Below, one piece after another: positions 9,601 to 14,420 of a stretch of DNA of 43,934 bases. Position 1 is the stretch's first letter, and every line of letters begins with the position of its first letter. The translations under genes and the position numbers were made by a program. The DNA comes from Candidatus Woesearchaeota archaeon. Its GTDB lineage: Archaea; Nanobdellota; Nanobdellia; UBA10117; GCA-020343615. The notes beneath the pieces are model-generated. The model was not told the origin of the DNA and made no database searches. It worked only from the letters and a program-made list of their open reading frames with translations. The DNA is taken from the NCBI GenBank assembly GCA_020343615.1, contig CP070803.1, forward strand, positions 582,546 through 626,479. The letters run 5' to 3'.

Positions 9601-11573
9601 ATTATAGTTTCATTACCGCATGTGAATTGTTTTACCTTCAGGTTTGACCTGGCTACTTCATAATGATCTCCGAATTTCGTTATATTATCTGGAGTTAATC
9701 TTAGCTCTAATAATCCATTTGTATTGAAGATTATAGTCCAATTGAGTCCGGTGTAGTTTATGCTCTTTATTTCTATTGAAGCATTTAATGAATAGTTGCT
9801 CGGGTAAATGAATATTGTCTTACTTGCGCTTGAATTCAGACCTTTATGACTAGTGAATGCCTCTAAGTTGTATTCTTTGGTCTCATTGGATGAGAAGTTA
9901 TATGAGTACTTTCCTTTGTCTGTAGTTAGATTGAATTGTTCTTCATTTATCCTTAATGTGACTAGGTTGTTATTGAGTGGTTTTTCATTGTATAAGACTT
10001 CTCCGAAGATGTTTATGGTTTCATTGATGTAATACCACTTCTTTTCTGTGTTTAAGGAGATTGTTAAAGTGTTCTGTTTCTTGCCGAAACTTATTATCTC
10101 CGAGTCTGAACCTACTTTTAATTCAAAGTATTCTCCTGTCCAGTTATTGACTATTAATAGTGCTGTTGTATTAGGTGTTAATTCAGTTACGTTTAAAATG
10201 TAGGTTACGTTTCCGATGATTTCTACTGGTTGTGTTCGATTAGAGTCATGATAGAATGATACAGTTAAGGTGTTGTTGATTATAGTTACATTACTCAAGT
10301 AAACGTTGAAGTCTGGATCTTCCTCTAGTTTTTCATATGTGAAGTTTGTTCCTGTGATTATTACCTTCTCACCGACTATTAAAGTAGGTATCACTTCTTC
10401 AGGTTCTGAAATCCTACCATAATAAATGTAGTATATCACAGACTCTTCTTTTGTTTTATTATCTTTAGTCTTATTTTCAGGTTCATCATAAACTCCTATA
10501 GCTGCTCCAGTTATACTATCTCCTCTACCTGATTCTCTGTCTCCTGAGGATTCAGATTCGCCAGTATCTGAACTTGAGCTATCGCCTTCTGATTCGCTCG
10601 AGGATTCAGAACTCTCTTCAGATGACTCAGATTCGCCGGAAGGAGCGGATTCTTCTTGTCGTTCCATTTGTTCTTCATCTTGTTCAGACTCTTGTTGAGG
10701 TTCTTCTGACCCGTCTTGAGTTTCTTCCGGAGCTAAAACTTCTTCTTCGGGTTGTTCTTCCTCAGCAACCTCCTCTTCAGTTGCTTCCTGAGTCTCTTCG
10801 GGCTGTTCCGCTTCTTCCGGCTCTTGGAGTTCTTCTTCAGTTATCTCTTCATCTAGTTCCTCTGTTTCCTCCTTAGTTACTTCTTCTCGTTCTTCTTCTG
10901 TAGTCTCTTCAGTTACGTTGTCTTGAACATGTTCTTCTTCTGTTATGTTCTCTTCAGGTTCTACTTGTTCTGATTCATTCAGAATTTCTTCAGTTATGTT
11001 CTCTATTGTTTCATTGATTTCAGTAATGTTAATTTCAGTTTCGTTATCTTCTGTGATATTTACGATAGATTCGTTTACGGTCTCGTTGATTGCTTCAGTT
11101 ATGTTCTCTATTGTTTCATTGATTTCAGTTATATTCTCGAATGTATCATTATCCTCTGTGATGTTTTCTTTTATTGTCTTATTACTGGGTTCTATAGGGG
11201 CAATAGGCAAAGTATCATTATACTCATAAAATACAGTATAGAATTGAACCTTTGCTTCTAGACAAGTATCATTATAATATGTCGAATTTATTATCTTGTA
11301 ATTTACTTTGTCTCCATCTTCTGTTGTAACTAAAATTCCGTCTTTACAGTTCTTAGGTTTATACTTTCCAAAAACAATATTTTGTGTAACTACTTCTTGT
11401 CCAGGTGAAGCCTTAATTTTTATTACATTTTCCCATTCGCTTCCTTCGAAAACAGTATAACCTGTAATGGAGGTCTCTGTGTTTAATAATACAAATGCAC
11501 CTGTGAGTATAATGCTAATGAATAAGACTGCTATTAACTCAGTCTCTATTCCGTAATATTTTCTTTGTATCAT
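1..11573 (-). CDS. Giant membrane-anchored subtilisin-like (S8) surface protein, 3' end outside window
   Basis: An uninterrupted frame of at least 3857 codons runs from the ATG at 11573 off the left edge, so the C-terminus is missing. Order by residue: N-terminal membrane anchor (12-30); Asn-rich then Glu/Ser-rich stalk (about 120-350); Ig/TIG-like beta region; helical region with a QW motif QNYDGGW (922-928); I9-like prodomain (about 1028-1066); S8 domain with Asp1099 (IDTGVDSS), His1127 (NGHGT), oxyanion Asn1214 (SGND) and Ser1271 (GTSLSVPHVSG), so the triad is intact; Cys-rich segment (about 1390-1620); LamG-like modules (about 1760-1960, 2150-2360, 3270-3500) separated by Ig-like segments; second Cys-rich segment (about 2520-2895); NosD-like beta-helix (about 2900-3120); 47-residue repeats (about 3640 on). 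N-x-S/T sequons are dense. Inferred role: extracellular protease/adhesin; the substrate is unknown. It is probably co-expressed with the small wHTH gene whose stop overlaps this start (ATGA). Confidence 0.9.
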   Translation of the reverse strand, partial: MIQRKYYGIETELIAVLFISIILTGAFVLLNTETSITGYTVFEGSEWENVIKIKASPGQEVVTQNIVFGKYKPKNCKDGILVTTEDGDKVNYKIINSTYYNDTCLEAKVQFYTVFYEYNDTLPIAPIEPSNKTIKENITEDNDTFENITEINETIENITEAINETVNESIVNITEDNETEINITEINETIENITEEILNESEQVEPEENITEEEHVQDNVTEETTEEEREEVTKEETEELDEEITEEELQEPEEAEQPEETQEATEEEVAEEEQPEEEVLAPEETQDGSEEPQQESEQDEEQMERQEESAPSGESESSEESSESSSESEGDSSSSDTGESESSGDRESGRGDSITGAAIGVYDEPENKTKDNKTKEESVIYYIYYGRISEPEEVIPTLIVGEKVIITGTNFTYEKLEEDPDFNVYLSNVTIINNTLTVSFYHDSNRTQPVEIIGNVTYILNVTELTPNTTALLIVNNWTGEYFELKVGSDSEIISFGKKQNTLTISLNTEKKWYYINETINIFGEVLYNEKPLNNNLVTLRINEEQFNLTTDKGKYSYNFSSNETKEYNLEAFTSHKGLNSSASKTIFIYPSNYSLNASIEIKSINYTGLNWTIIFNTNGLLELRLTPDNITKFGDHYEVARSNLKVKQFTCGNETIILNKSDGSLFHPAYECSEKGILELEKLIPGTRSFSITFGNDTEYITLRIDIEKEINKSIEKALEFLDPDVYINNETMDATEYTLFKVIYTEVNQDPKIKENYDKKIFNGNFEPYWRYSWQYAFFDSNYSMYDDPFVYEVLHKDFLESNMLEMNEILMRTLYCKEKEITPEIFDYIVKDWASRGDYDLTHAIMALMHLRERGCYDQTQINSAVELLINMTLKEQKSDDTSHIIKDMDIYAERADFILINCNKDIQEEWIIKIIESQNYDGGWPLHTFRKESDTHSTFTSLFALWPYREYILENKSCDFKFLREYPFEKEPNKHNIAKLKIDKKVKKKILEGNIDKLIVKYSKEESIQSINSEVLSDTKILKNSTHNSKTYTLLSGKIDKDKLNDLINDKNVKKIYIDEKVNVSSLDNLEVIRFDKVKEEFNLTGEGIRICVIDTGVDSSINYSIGYDFVNDDPVPEDNNGHGTVVTSIIKTISPKSELIIGKVVNDSGIGYYSDVIEGLEYCIQNNADIISISLNGNSYTGFCDEDILAEESNNAYDESIFVIAASGNDGSSNLRSPSCGSKVFSVGATDNNDIIATFSNVNPTLDSFAPGVKINTSLGLGNGTSLSVPHVSGATALLLEKEALNLPDIKYRLRSTGKPILFNYINENISLSESIGLYNRNRKFDKIKNPNLINISRLDLYNLIINNKTHEPYDYSWFWQSEGKNDYMGGLAAGVAGITPDVEGSGSLDCEECQYNPDCESNICVEDFQNSDNNGTCETGELCFCSSSDQCVSNITGSCVQYTDSSYGCDTDVNADTYRQCGTPGAYRWGSATECSTCATCSAGTGCQNRADHTQDNVGSNTCTTECEECDGTGNCASQDAGQDYFNQCNGLNCNVTEPKYYFGWSSKTCFLMANVTAADHDCNGTGYCYGRNDAVGGCPDYNTQDGSSGTTCNCVGAQTGCTGTTAGSCGNCPPNATMNSPGDNTVINSSIAILNITIEDSDSDYLNVTFYNNATDTAISGCTLNNEYASGSEVICVWYGLSPGEYQWYVNTTDGTNINKSNVLNYSTTDYSIPSISPVNPTPGIDNYTNKNWVYLNITTSSSNSNVSSLIDWNKTLVGYWSFDYFDLTSVMDNSSYSNHGNFSGTSFDKNDIRIGKYGHSLKFDGDDDYVNCSDDSSLNLIEQMSVFAWIKYDAVDSNENNYIVSRCNGSSDRGYSLFLQEDSGNVIAVAIIQNDTDSVTVNGSTILSAGTWYHLGFISNGTNITLYVNGKKDGSEAEAASIPSENQTIDLIIGIYNSLAPQYAFNGTIDEVQIHNRALSPEEINASYNNEKYRLETNITSLSEGTYTYRIYSIDDMNDSEERNVTVDTTSPLLTVHSPSSNQVLTLKNISINITVIEQNINYTNIIITNGSDEANETNVTTTGNFNVTRAVKEYGTYNITVTSYDKAGNTNQSNITNVIITIGALISWVSPTPGDDSYTRHQWVYLNTTRTDFLNSSAFFDWNYSLVGYWSFEYNSSSQIYDNSTYDNHGTFEGVSTKNITTGKYGDAMDFDAKGCLNVSDSTELRLTENFTIEFWVKMGGPQTQEYILVKGVDTDNNDYAVLWNWSSVGEEDQIAFFAQGYTGDNPRTDSNITISDTNWHHIAYVYNSTDWLGYRDGENVFSLSKSFTLDTSAGKLSIGSADAVNPGNNRIDATLDEVRIYKRALSEAEINASYNNETELYNNFTQVKNGSTYDYTAYTITESGLVLITTKRNVTVDTDKPTVTTEKCTANDTIGTIGEFARGTVTINATVADTLAGLKDNSCKYNISISGLDPASWGAALDNFEDNAASGVCNYTWDTTSFTDGTNYTFTFMVNDTVDNNANDSTPEWVVVCNELDTKGNCSPPNGLNPSVCEQEGYIWFVNVTAGGSNDPCCGDDAADDDFWLWNDTTNNCTYCNNSEYGYQMCNDSGDVEGTGSEYICYYDEGCSSSGANDGCKDGDNVSKTEAYAGATSAIICDNYDNWGADAGWCFNDSGNNPGTCYYSSDLCAADADGWDNLSQTCHDEGTTNSTDTRICYFDEGCSSSGANTGCKDGQNWSDPTEIHSSLADGCDYGNFSDTARGVNCSETGTDICYAFATEGCAADDDGWDYNAYDCDNYDVNDTNGWMNESEINTSSCTKDCTGRDCCEIQALNCSPTNACEQAWDLFDDGSSAYNETSNLTCYMNNSGFWDWNATAHANETSCADLQDNDCDGNADGDDPDCQKECGDFLNVNTDLVADITDCEGIILQINASNIILDCHGYYLKSTSNSKPGINNTGFHNVTIKNCEINMSHAAGSKGIYYKNADNGTIRNNTITAKEDYAIYTNASSNNLISNNTLKAKDDYALYIYSGSNNTISENNLTANGSYAIALETSLNNTISNNTLKAISYAIILENSNNNTLSDNIYNVSNLGGIYIHTSYENTISGGSVIGKYEFMLRNSGSNNTFRNVNFTGEKEIYFNDATERFNYNNDSTGGVWLNTSINETGTNITRELFSWDKTVISWNDTPSTDKTEATYNISGLYSLTDYIVYNNSDLVDTLTTDINGKLPGFQIRLKSEHNITVEVKDTSEPVVSWVSPTPSIDKYTNDDWVYLNTTIADESNISSFFDWNYSLVGYWSFDYTNNTHVKDNSTYGHHGEFKNGSNPDNLTIGKYGNALEFDGVDDYVDCGDFEAGTFDGSNTLLTVEAFIKMADDSPEDPVVAKYNNLNNNKTFYLLITATNNISSCVFKPTEADNYYCEKTGPLTFNDKLHHVVTTINLSNSDRISIYYDGIEQATSNETSGTPPTFFDNNNHPVDIGSMMNEGGGRNFFNGTIDEVRIYNKILSPKEINASYNNETELYNNFTSLSDGTYNYTAYSIDEYGNLEITSTRNVTVDQTNPLLTINKPVDNGVAAKPVKISLTVTEAYINYTNIIITNGSDEANATNSTSTGTFVETLDVPSFGFYNITATAYDKAGNTNQSNVTEIEVNTETIESKNDTGKYSSVAIDSNGVIHMSYYNSTGGDLKHCNGTEVNWDCETVETSGDVGSYSSIAIDSNDVVHISHFNNTDDDLRYCNNSGGSWSCENVKTAGFFGAYTSIAIDSNDAVHISFNNGSSSALSYCNNTGGSWTCDNVDTTEIVGWYTSIAIDSNNVVHISHYNVTGLDLRYCNNTGGSWTCDNIKTAGVVGCNTSIEIDLDDVVNISLLNLS
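800..845 (-). repeat. 46-bp exact duplicate of 5381-5426 (Ig-like linker)
   Basis: Bases 800-845 equal 5381-5426. Both encode the NYTNIIITNGSDEAN segment of the Ig-like domain that follows a LamG module. With the 1708/5089 pair it suggests that a LamG plus Ig-like block was copied as a unit. Confidence 0.8.
1708..1753 (-). repeat. 46-bp exact duplicate of 5089-5134 (start of LamG module)
   Basis: This 46-base stretch is identical at 1708-1753 and 5089-5134, inside the third and second LamG-like modules, where it encodes FFDWNYSLVGYWSF. Identity at synonymous sites points to recent duplication or gene conversion between modules. Confidence 0.85.
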
Positions 11574-11755
11574 TTTTTAGGAAGCCAAATGGTTACTCCT
11601 TTCTTCTTGAAACGTTTAACTTTACCATCTACTAGCAACTCTATGAGATATTTATCTGCAGTATTCCAACTCACTTTGAGATAATCTGCTAATTCAGAAC
11701 TAGTTATTACTTCTTCTCGTCTAATGAATCTTAATATTTTACTATGTATATTCAT
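11570..11755 (-). CDS. Small winged-helix DNA-binding protein (61 aa)
   Basis: A 61-residue protein that is almost entirely one winged helix-turn-helix. Residues 5-30 hold helix 1 and the turn (EEVITSSELADYLKVS), the recognition helix follows (WNTADKYLIELL), and a basic wing (GKVKRFKKKGVTIW) ends it. Such minimal wHTH proteins are common archaeal transcription regulators; the family here is not identifiable. Its TGA overlaps the ATG of the giant surface-protein gene (11570-11573, ATGA), so the two are probably translationally coupled. A TATA-like element lies at 11806-11820 and an 18-bp palindrome at 11780-11797. Control of its own operon, including the surface protein, is inference from position. 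Confidence 0.8.
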   Translation of the reverse strand: MNIHSKILRFIRREEVITSSELADYLKVSWNTADKYLIELLVDGKVKRFKKKGVTIWLPKK

Positions 11756-11779
11756 AAGTTATCACATAAGTGTATACTT

Positions 11780-11797
11780 TTTAATATTAATATTAAA
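11780..11797. promoter_or_regulatory. 18-bp perfect palindrome upstream of the wHTH/giant-protein operon
   Basis: TTTAATATTAATATTAAA is its own reverse complement. It lies between the TATA-like element and the wHTH start codon, where an archaeal repressor would block the polymerase. It is made only of A and T in an AT-rich genome, so a chance origin is possible. Confidence 0.4.
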
Positions 11798-11805
11798 TTA
11801 CATAC

Positions 11806-11820
11806 ATTATATAAATAAAA
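11806..11820 (-). promoter_or_regulatory. TATA-like box for the wHTH/giant-protein operon
   Basis: Minus strand reads TTTATTTATATAATG, about 50-65 bases before the wHTH ATG at 11755. This predicts a leader of about 25-35 nt with only a weak GTGAT Shine-Dalgarno-like sequence. Upstream to 11913 I see no other gene. Confidence 0.45.
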
Positions 11821-11913
11821 AGCTTTTGCTTGTGTTGATTATACTTAAGCCTCCTAACGCTAAAACTTAAAATTAATTTTATTAGAAATTTGCAATAAAA
11901 AAGGGAGAAAAAT

Positions 11914-12312
11914 TTATTCCTTTTTTGCTAATCTTGGAAGTTTTATTGGTGCTGGTATTCTTAACTTTTCAGATAATAGAATTGCTTGTATTGAACATAA
12001 CTGATAAGCTTGGTTTAGTAATGGAAGCATCTCATCAATTGACTCGCTGCTCTTAGCACTTTTAATAGCCTTCACTTCCTTATCGTCTCCTGTAAAGAAT
12101 AATGATCCTTCAATTTCTATTAGGTTTTTATTGTTATAATTTGCTTTGAATGCAAAATCGAAGAAATCTCCTTTCTTCTTCTCTCCTCCAATAATTACTT
12201 CCCGTTCTTCTACAGATGTTTTCTTTAATTCAGTAGAAACCTTTATTGGTCCATCGAACTCCTTTCTTTCGCCCCTTATTTTAGTTATCTGACTACCGAG
12301 TATCTTTATCAT
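11914..12312 (-). CDS. SecB-like chaperone-fold protein (tentative)
   Basis: 132 residues starting MIKILGSQITKI. The start at 12312 is chosen because it is preceded by GGTGAT and because a longer in-frame reading would run into the tRNA-Gln 3' exon. Two beta-rich stretches (about 1-45 and 55-85, with FFDFAFKANY and LIEIEGSLFF) are followed by a C-terminal helical half (PLLNQAYQLCSIQAILLSEKL) and a Pro-rich end (RIPAPIKLPRL). This beta-sheet then long-helix order, and motifs like IEGSLFF, resemble archaeal SecB-like proteins such as the MJ0357 type, which would bind unfolded proteins. I hold this assignment loosely; a conserved hypothetical protein is the fallback. There is no signal peptide, so it is cytoplasmic. 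Confidence 0.55.
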   Translation of the reverse strand: MIKILGSQITKIRGERKEFDGPIKVSTELKKTSVEEREVIIGGEKKKGDFFDFAFKANYNNKNLIEIEGSLFFTGDDKEVKAIKSAKSSESIDEMLPLLNQAYQLCSIQAILLSEKLRIPAPIKLPRLAKKE

Positions 12313-12370
12313 AGTATCACCTTTAATTACTGAGTGAAAGGTTATTTTTAAAAGGTTTTCTATAGCCCCG

Positions 12371-13228
12371 TCAGGATTCGAACCTGAGTCCAGAGATATC
12401 TCCAGAAGAAGGAAAGAGTATTCTTTCATAATTTTCTAGAAAAACATCCTTACGTAGTCTTCCAACATTTTTACCTCGTTTAATAACAGCATATTCAAAT
12501 GGGTATAGAGACCAAAACGCTTGTAAGTTATTTCTATTTTTGCGTATGTAGATATAATATACCTCTGTCGCTTTATCAAAACCCACACAAGAACTAATCC
12601 TGAATTGCTGTTGAAGTTTGTCTAGTTTCTCTAAAATGCTTTTACTCTTTAATGAGGCCTTTATTTTACCGTAATGGTTTATACTTCCTTCATCTTCCCA
12701 GAAAGTTTTAATAAACTCTTTCTTGAGATTTCTATCGAGTTTCCAAATAATTTTTGGAAATTTAGCACCATTAGCAGTACTATATGTTGGAGTATAGTTT
12801 AGTAAATCTTCACATACTAATCTTGAGCAAAAATATACTATATAGTAGTCTATATTTTTACCTTTTTTTCTTATTATAGTAGTCGGATTTATACCGTATG
12901 TTCTTTTCATGTCTAAAATAAAAAGATCTATTAGTTTTCTAGAACAATTACTATATGTTATAGAGTAAGATCCTGTTCTCTTTGGTGTTATAGATCCATC
13001 CCAAAGACAGTGTCCTATTAACCTTACTTTTGATCTATCTATACCTTTTTGTTTTTTAATATTCTTACATCTCTTTATACTCCAATCTCGGTTAACTCTT
13101 ATATCTTTAGAGTACATATAAACCGTACTTACTGATATTCCTAAAATTTTAGCAATTTCTTTAAAGCTGTGCTTTTCACTTCTTAATTTTCGAATTCTAT
13201 GTATGCAGGTTTTTGATTTTTTTTTCAT
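12371..13228 (-). CDS. LAGLIDADG homing endonuclease encoded in the tRNA-Gln intron
   Basis: 285 residues. An N-terminal helix-turn-helix (about 19-41, SFKEIAKILGISVSTVYMYS) precedes two LAGLIDADG helices: VRLIGHCLWDGSI (68-80, acidic Asp77) and EFIKTFWEDEGSI (171-183, Glu180). It is therefore a single-chain, two-motif enzyme that would cut intronless tRNA-Gln alleles and spread the intron. ATG 13228 has AAGGAA just upstream. The frame does not stop within the intron: its last nine codons (with TGA at 12373-12371) use the third tRNA exon, so the C-terminus is read from tRNA sequence. Both acidic residues are kept, so it looks active. The HTH may aid target binding (inference). Confidence 0.9.
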   Translation of the reverse strand: MKKKSKTCIHRIRKLRSEKHSFKEIAKILGISVSTVYMYSKDIRVNRDWSIKRCKNIKKQKGIDRSKVRLIGHCLWDGSITPKRTGSYSITYSNCSRKLIDLFILDMKRTYGINPTTIIRKKGKNIDYYIVYFCSRLVCEDLLNYTPTYSTANGAKFPKIIWKLDRNLKKEFIKTFWEDEGSINHYGKIKASLKSKSILEKLDKLQQQFRISSCVGFDKATEVYYIYIRKNRNNLQAFWSLYPFEYAVIKRGKNVGRLRKDVFLENYERILFPSSGDISGLRFES

Positions 13229-13240
13229 ATTCCTTTTCTA
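12398..13240 (-). other. 843-nt archaeal tRNA intron at position 37/38 hosting a LAGLIDADG gene
   Basis: Bounded by the bulge-helix-bulge of tRNA-Gln. The inner helix pairs AGAAAAGGAA just inside the 5' end (13239-13230) with the minus-strand complement of 12404-12414, with one bulged base. The Shine-Dalgarno-like AAGGAA of the endonuclease lies inside this helix. Confidence 0.85.
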
Positions 13241-13331
13241 CCAGAGTCTCTGATGCTTGGCTTATAGAAACTAAACCCTTAAGTTTAATCTTCACTACAC
13301 CACGGGGCTATATTATAAAATTACTGTAAAA

Positions 13332-13348
13332 GACTTTTTAAATATATC
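13332..13348. promoter_or_regulatory. Shared divergent TATA region for tRNA-Gln and tRNA-Arg
   Basis: The two tRNA genes are separated by only 55 bp. A symmetric AT-rich element, TTTTTAAATATATC at 13335-13348, sits about 24 bases from the tRNA-Arg 5' end and about 32 from the tRNA-Gln 5' end, so one TATA region could serve both strands. Confidence 0.5.
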
Positions 13349-13364
13349 TTTATTAAACTTTAAC

Positions 13365-13454
13365 GAGCGAGTAGTCTAGTCAGGATAGGACGTGACCTTG
13401 CGGACCATAATTGGCAAAAAGGTTGAGGCTGGGGTTCGAATCCCTGCTCGCTCA
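13365..13454 (+). tRNA. tRNA-Arg(GCG) with a 16-nt intron
   Basis: Acceptor GAGCGAG/CTCGCTC, discriminator A; D-stem GTCT/GGAC; anticodon stem TGACC/GGTTG (G-U pairs); T-arm TGGGG-TTCGAAT-CCCTG. The intron is 13404-13419, position 37/38: TTGC pairs with GCAA, bulges GG|A and AA|A. The spliced loop TTGCGGA gives anticodon GCG, and the mature length is 74. At 16 nt the intron is near the practical minimum for a bulge-helix-bulge substrate. The gene ends one base before the stop codon of the convergent wHTH gene. Confidence 0.9.
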
Positions 13455-14060
13455 CTATTTAACAACCTTTGCAGAATCCTCTAATAATTTCACTATTAAA
13501 TCAATATCAAATTTTATGTGTGCTAGCTCTTGCTTTGTTTCTGCTTTCTTGAGCTTTATTATCTCTTTTTCTATCCACTTCAACAAATCTTTCTTGGATA
13601 TTACGAAGAAAGACAGTGGGAAGTCATCAATCACGTCAAGTATGTGGGATATTTCTTCATCTAAACTATCCCTTTCTTCGTCTATTTCAGGACCAAGTAC
13701 TACTTTTTTCCTTTTGAATATAGATTCCTTTTGTTGTTGCTCTGGTTCTTCTATGCCTAAATCTTTTCTGAGTTTATCGAAAATTTCCAAAGAGTAATAC
13801 TTGCTTAATTGTAATTTACTGTCAGCGTTTTCTAAGTCGTCTAAGGATCTAAATTTGAGTAAGTGATACATCCCGTTCCTGGTTTTTATCAATATTCTCT
13901 TCTTCGCTAATTCATTCATATAAGAAGTGGTATGGGATTGTGGGTAACCAATCTCTTTAGCTATTTGATAAGGAACTGGCTTTATTCCTCTCTCATCGGA
14001 AAAAAACACGGCTTCGCATATGTCTCTAAATCTCTCTAATTTTGACTTATGTTTGGCCAT
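13455..14060 (-). CDS. Winged-helix protein with C-terminal helical domain (unknown function)
   Basis: 201 residues. Residues about 8-70 form a winged helix (ICEAVFFSDERGIKPVPYQIAKEIGYPQSHTTSYMNELAKKRILIKTRNGMYHLLKF, abbreviated in its turns), the fold of MarR/ArsR-like archaeal regulators. Residues about 120-201 are predicted helical and charged, possibly a coiled coil or dimerisation domain. No enzymatic motif is visible. The gene stands alone: its stop touches the 3' end of tRNA-Arg and it has its own TATA-like sequence (about 14084-14096, minus strand) some 30 bases before the ATG, which implies a leaderless transcript. A DNA-binding regulator is likely; the target is unknown. Confidence 0.7.
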   Translation of the reverse strand: MAKHKSKLERFRDICEAVFFSDERGIKPVPYQIAKEIGYPQSHTTSYMNELAKKRILIKTRNGMYHLLKFRSLDDLENADSKLQLSKYYSLEIFDKLRKDLGIEEPEQQQKESIFKRKKVVLGPEIDEERDSLDEEISHILDVIDDFPLSFFVISKKDLLKWIEKEIIKLKKAETKQELAHIKFDIDLIVKLLEDSAKVVK

Positions 14061-14120
14061 ATAAATACAAAGTTAGTATATCTTATTTATAAAATTTTCT
14101 AAAATTCAAACCAAGTAGTA

Positions 14121-14420
14121 CTAGAAATTCATCACTACTGCTTGAGCATGTGGTACTTCTTTTATTTTTATTACGTTTCTAGAGTCTATTAAGCCTGCTT
14201 CCACGCCACATTTTACTGCTTCTTCACCTACAAGATTGGCGCTGGCTGCTTCTTTTAATAATGAAATGACTTTTTCTTCGTCACCTTCATTTCCTTGATA
14301 GAACCTTGGATTCACAAAAAATTCAATATCTCTGTCTTTTAGGGTTTTATTACATATGTCTTGGTCGCACACTGCCACCATCTTTCCCCATTCTCTTTCA
14401 TAGACCTTATAGTACATCAT
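14121..14420 (-). CDS. DUF424 family protein
   Basis: 99 residues, MMYYKVYEREWGKMVAVCDQDI to PHAQAVVMNF. The pattern matches the archaeal DUF424 family: an N-terminal KVY strand, a central FYQG stretch, then an ASANLVGEEAVKCGVEAGLI helix and a VPHAQ tail. The family's role is undefined; it is usually next to translation or RNA genes, as here after aIF2-beta. The start at 14420 is chosen because its ATG overlaps the TGA of aIF2-beta (ATGA); a longer upstream reading would intrude on that gene. It is the last gene of the TBP-MCM-OB-aIF2beta operon. Confidence 0.8.
   Translation of the reverse strand: MMYYKVYEREWGKMVAVCDQDICNKTLKDRDIEFFVNPRFYQGNEGDEEKVISLLKEAASANLVGEEAVKCGVEAGLIDSRNVIKIKEVPHAQAVVMNF

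Larger units (their letters stand above)
12363..13309 (-). tRNA. tRNA-Gln(CUG) with two introns
   Basis: Exons are 13309-13293, 13261-13241 and 12397-12363. Joined they give a 73-nt tRNA: acceptor AGCCCCG/CGGGGCT with discriminator A, D-stem GTGT/GCAT, D-loop AGTGGCCAA with restored GG, anticodon stem AGAGA/TCTCT, loop CTCTGGA (anticodon CTG), T-arm TCAGG-TTCGAAT-CCTGA. Intron 1 (13292-13262, 31 nt) splits the D-loop between the two conserved Gs. Its ends form a bulge-helix motif (GTAG with CTAT, bulges TG|A and AA|G) closing a hairpin. Intron 2 (13240-12398, 843 nt) is at canonical position 37/38 with a textbook motif: CTCT with GGAG, bulges GG|T and AT|A. It carries a homing endonuclease gene. 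The gene diverges from tRNA-Arg over 55 bp. Confidence 0.92.

Noticed and set aside
10574-10876. Plus-strand open frame over the stalk region
   Set aside because: It is the antisense of the Glu/Ser-rich stalk; repetitive GAA/TCT codons keep several frames open.
12313-12429. N-terminal extension of the SecB-like protein
   Set aside because: It would translate tRNA-Gln exon 3 and intron sequence; a Shine-Dalgarno supports ATG 12312.
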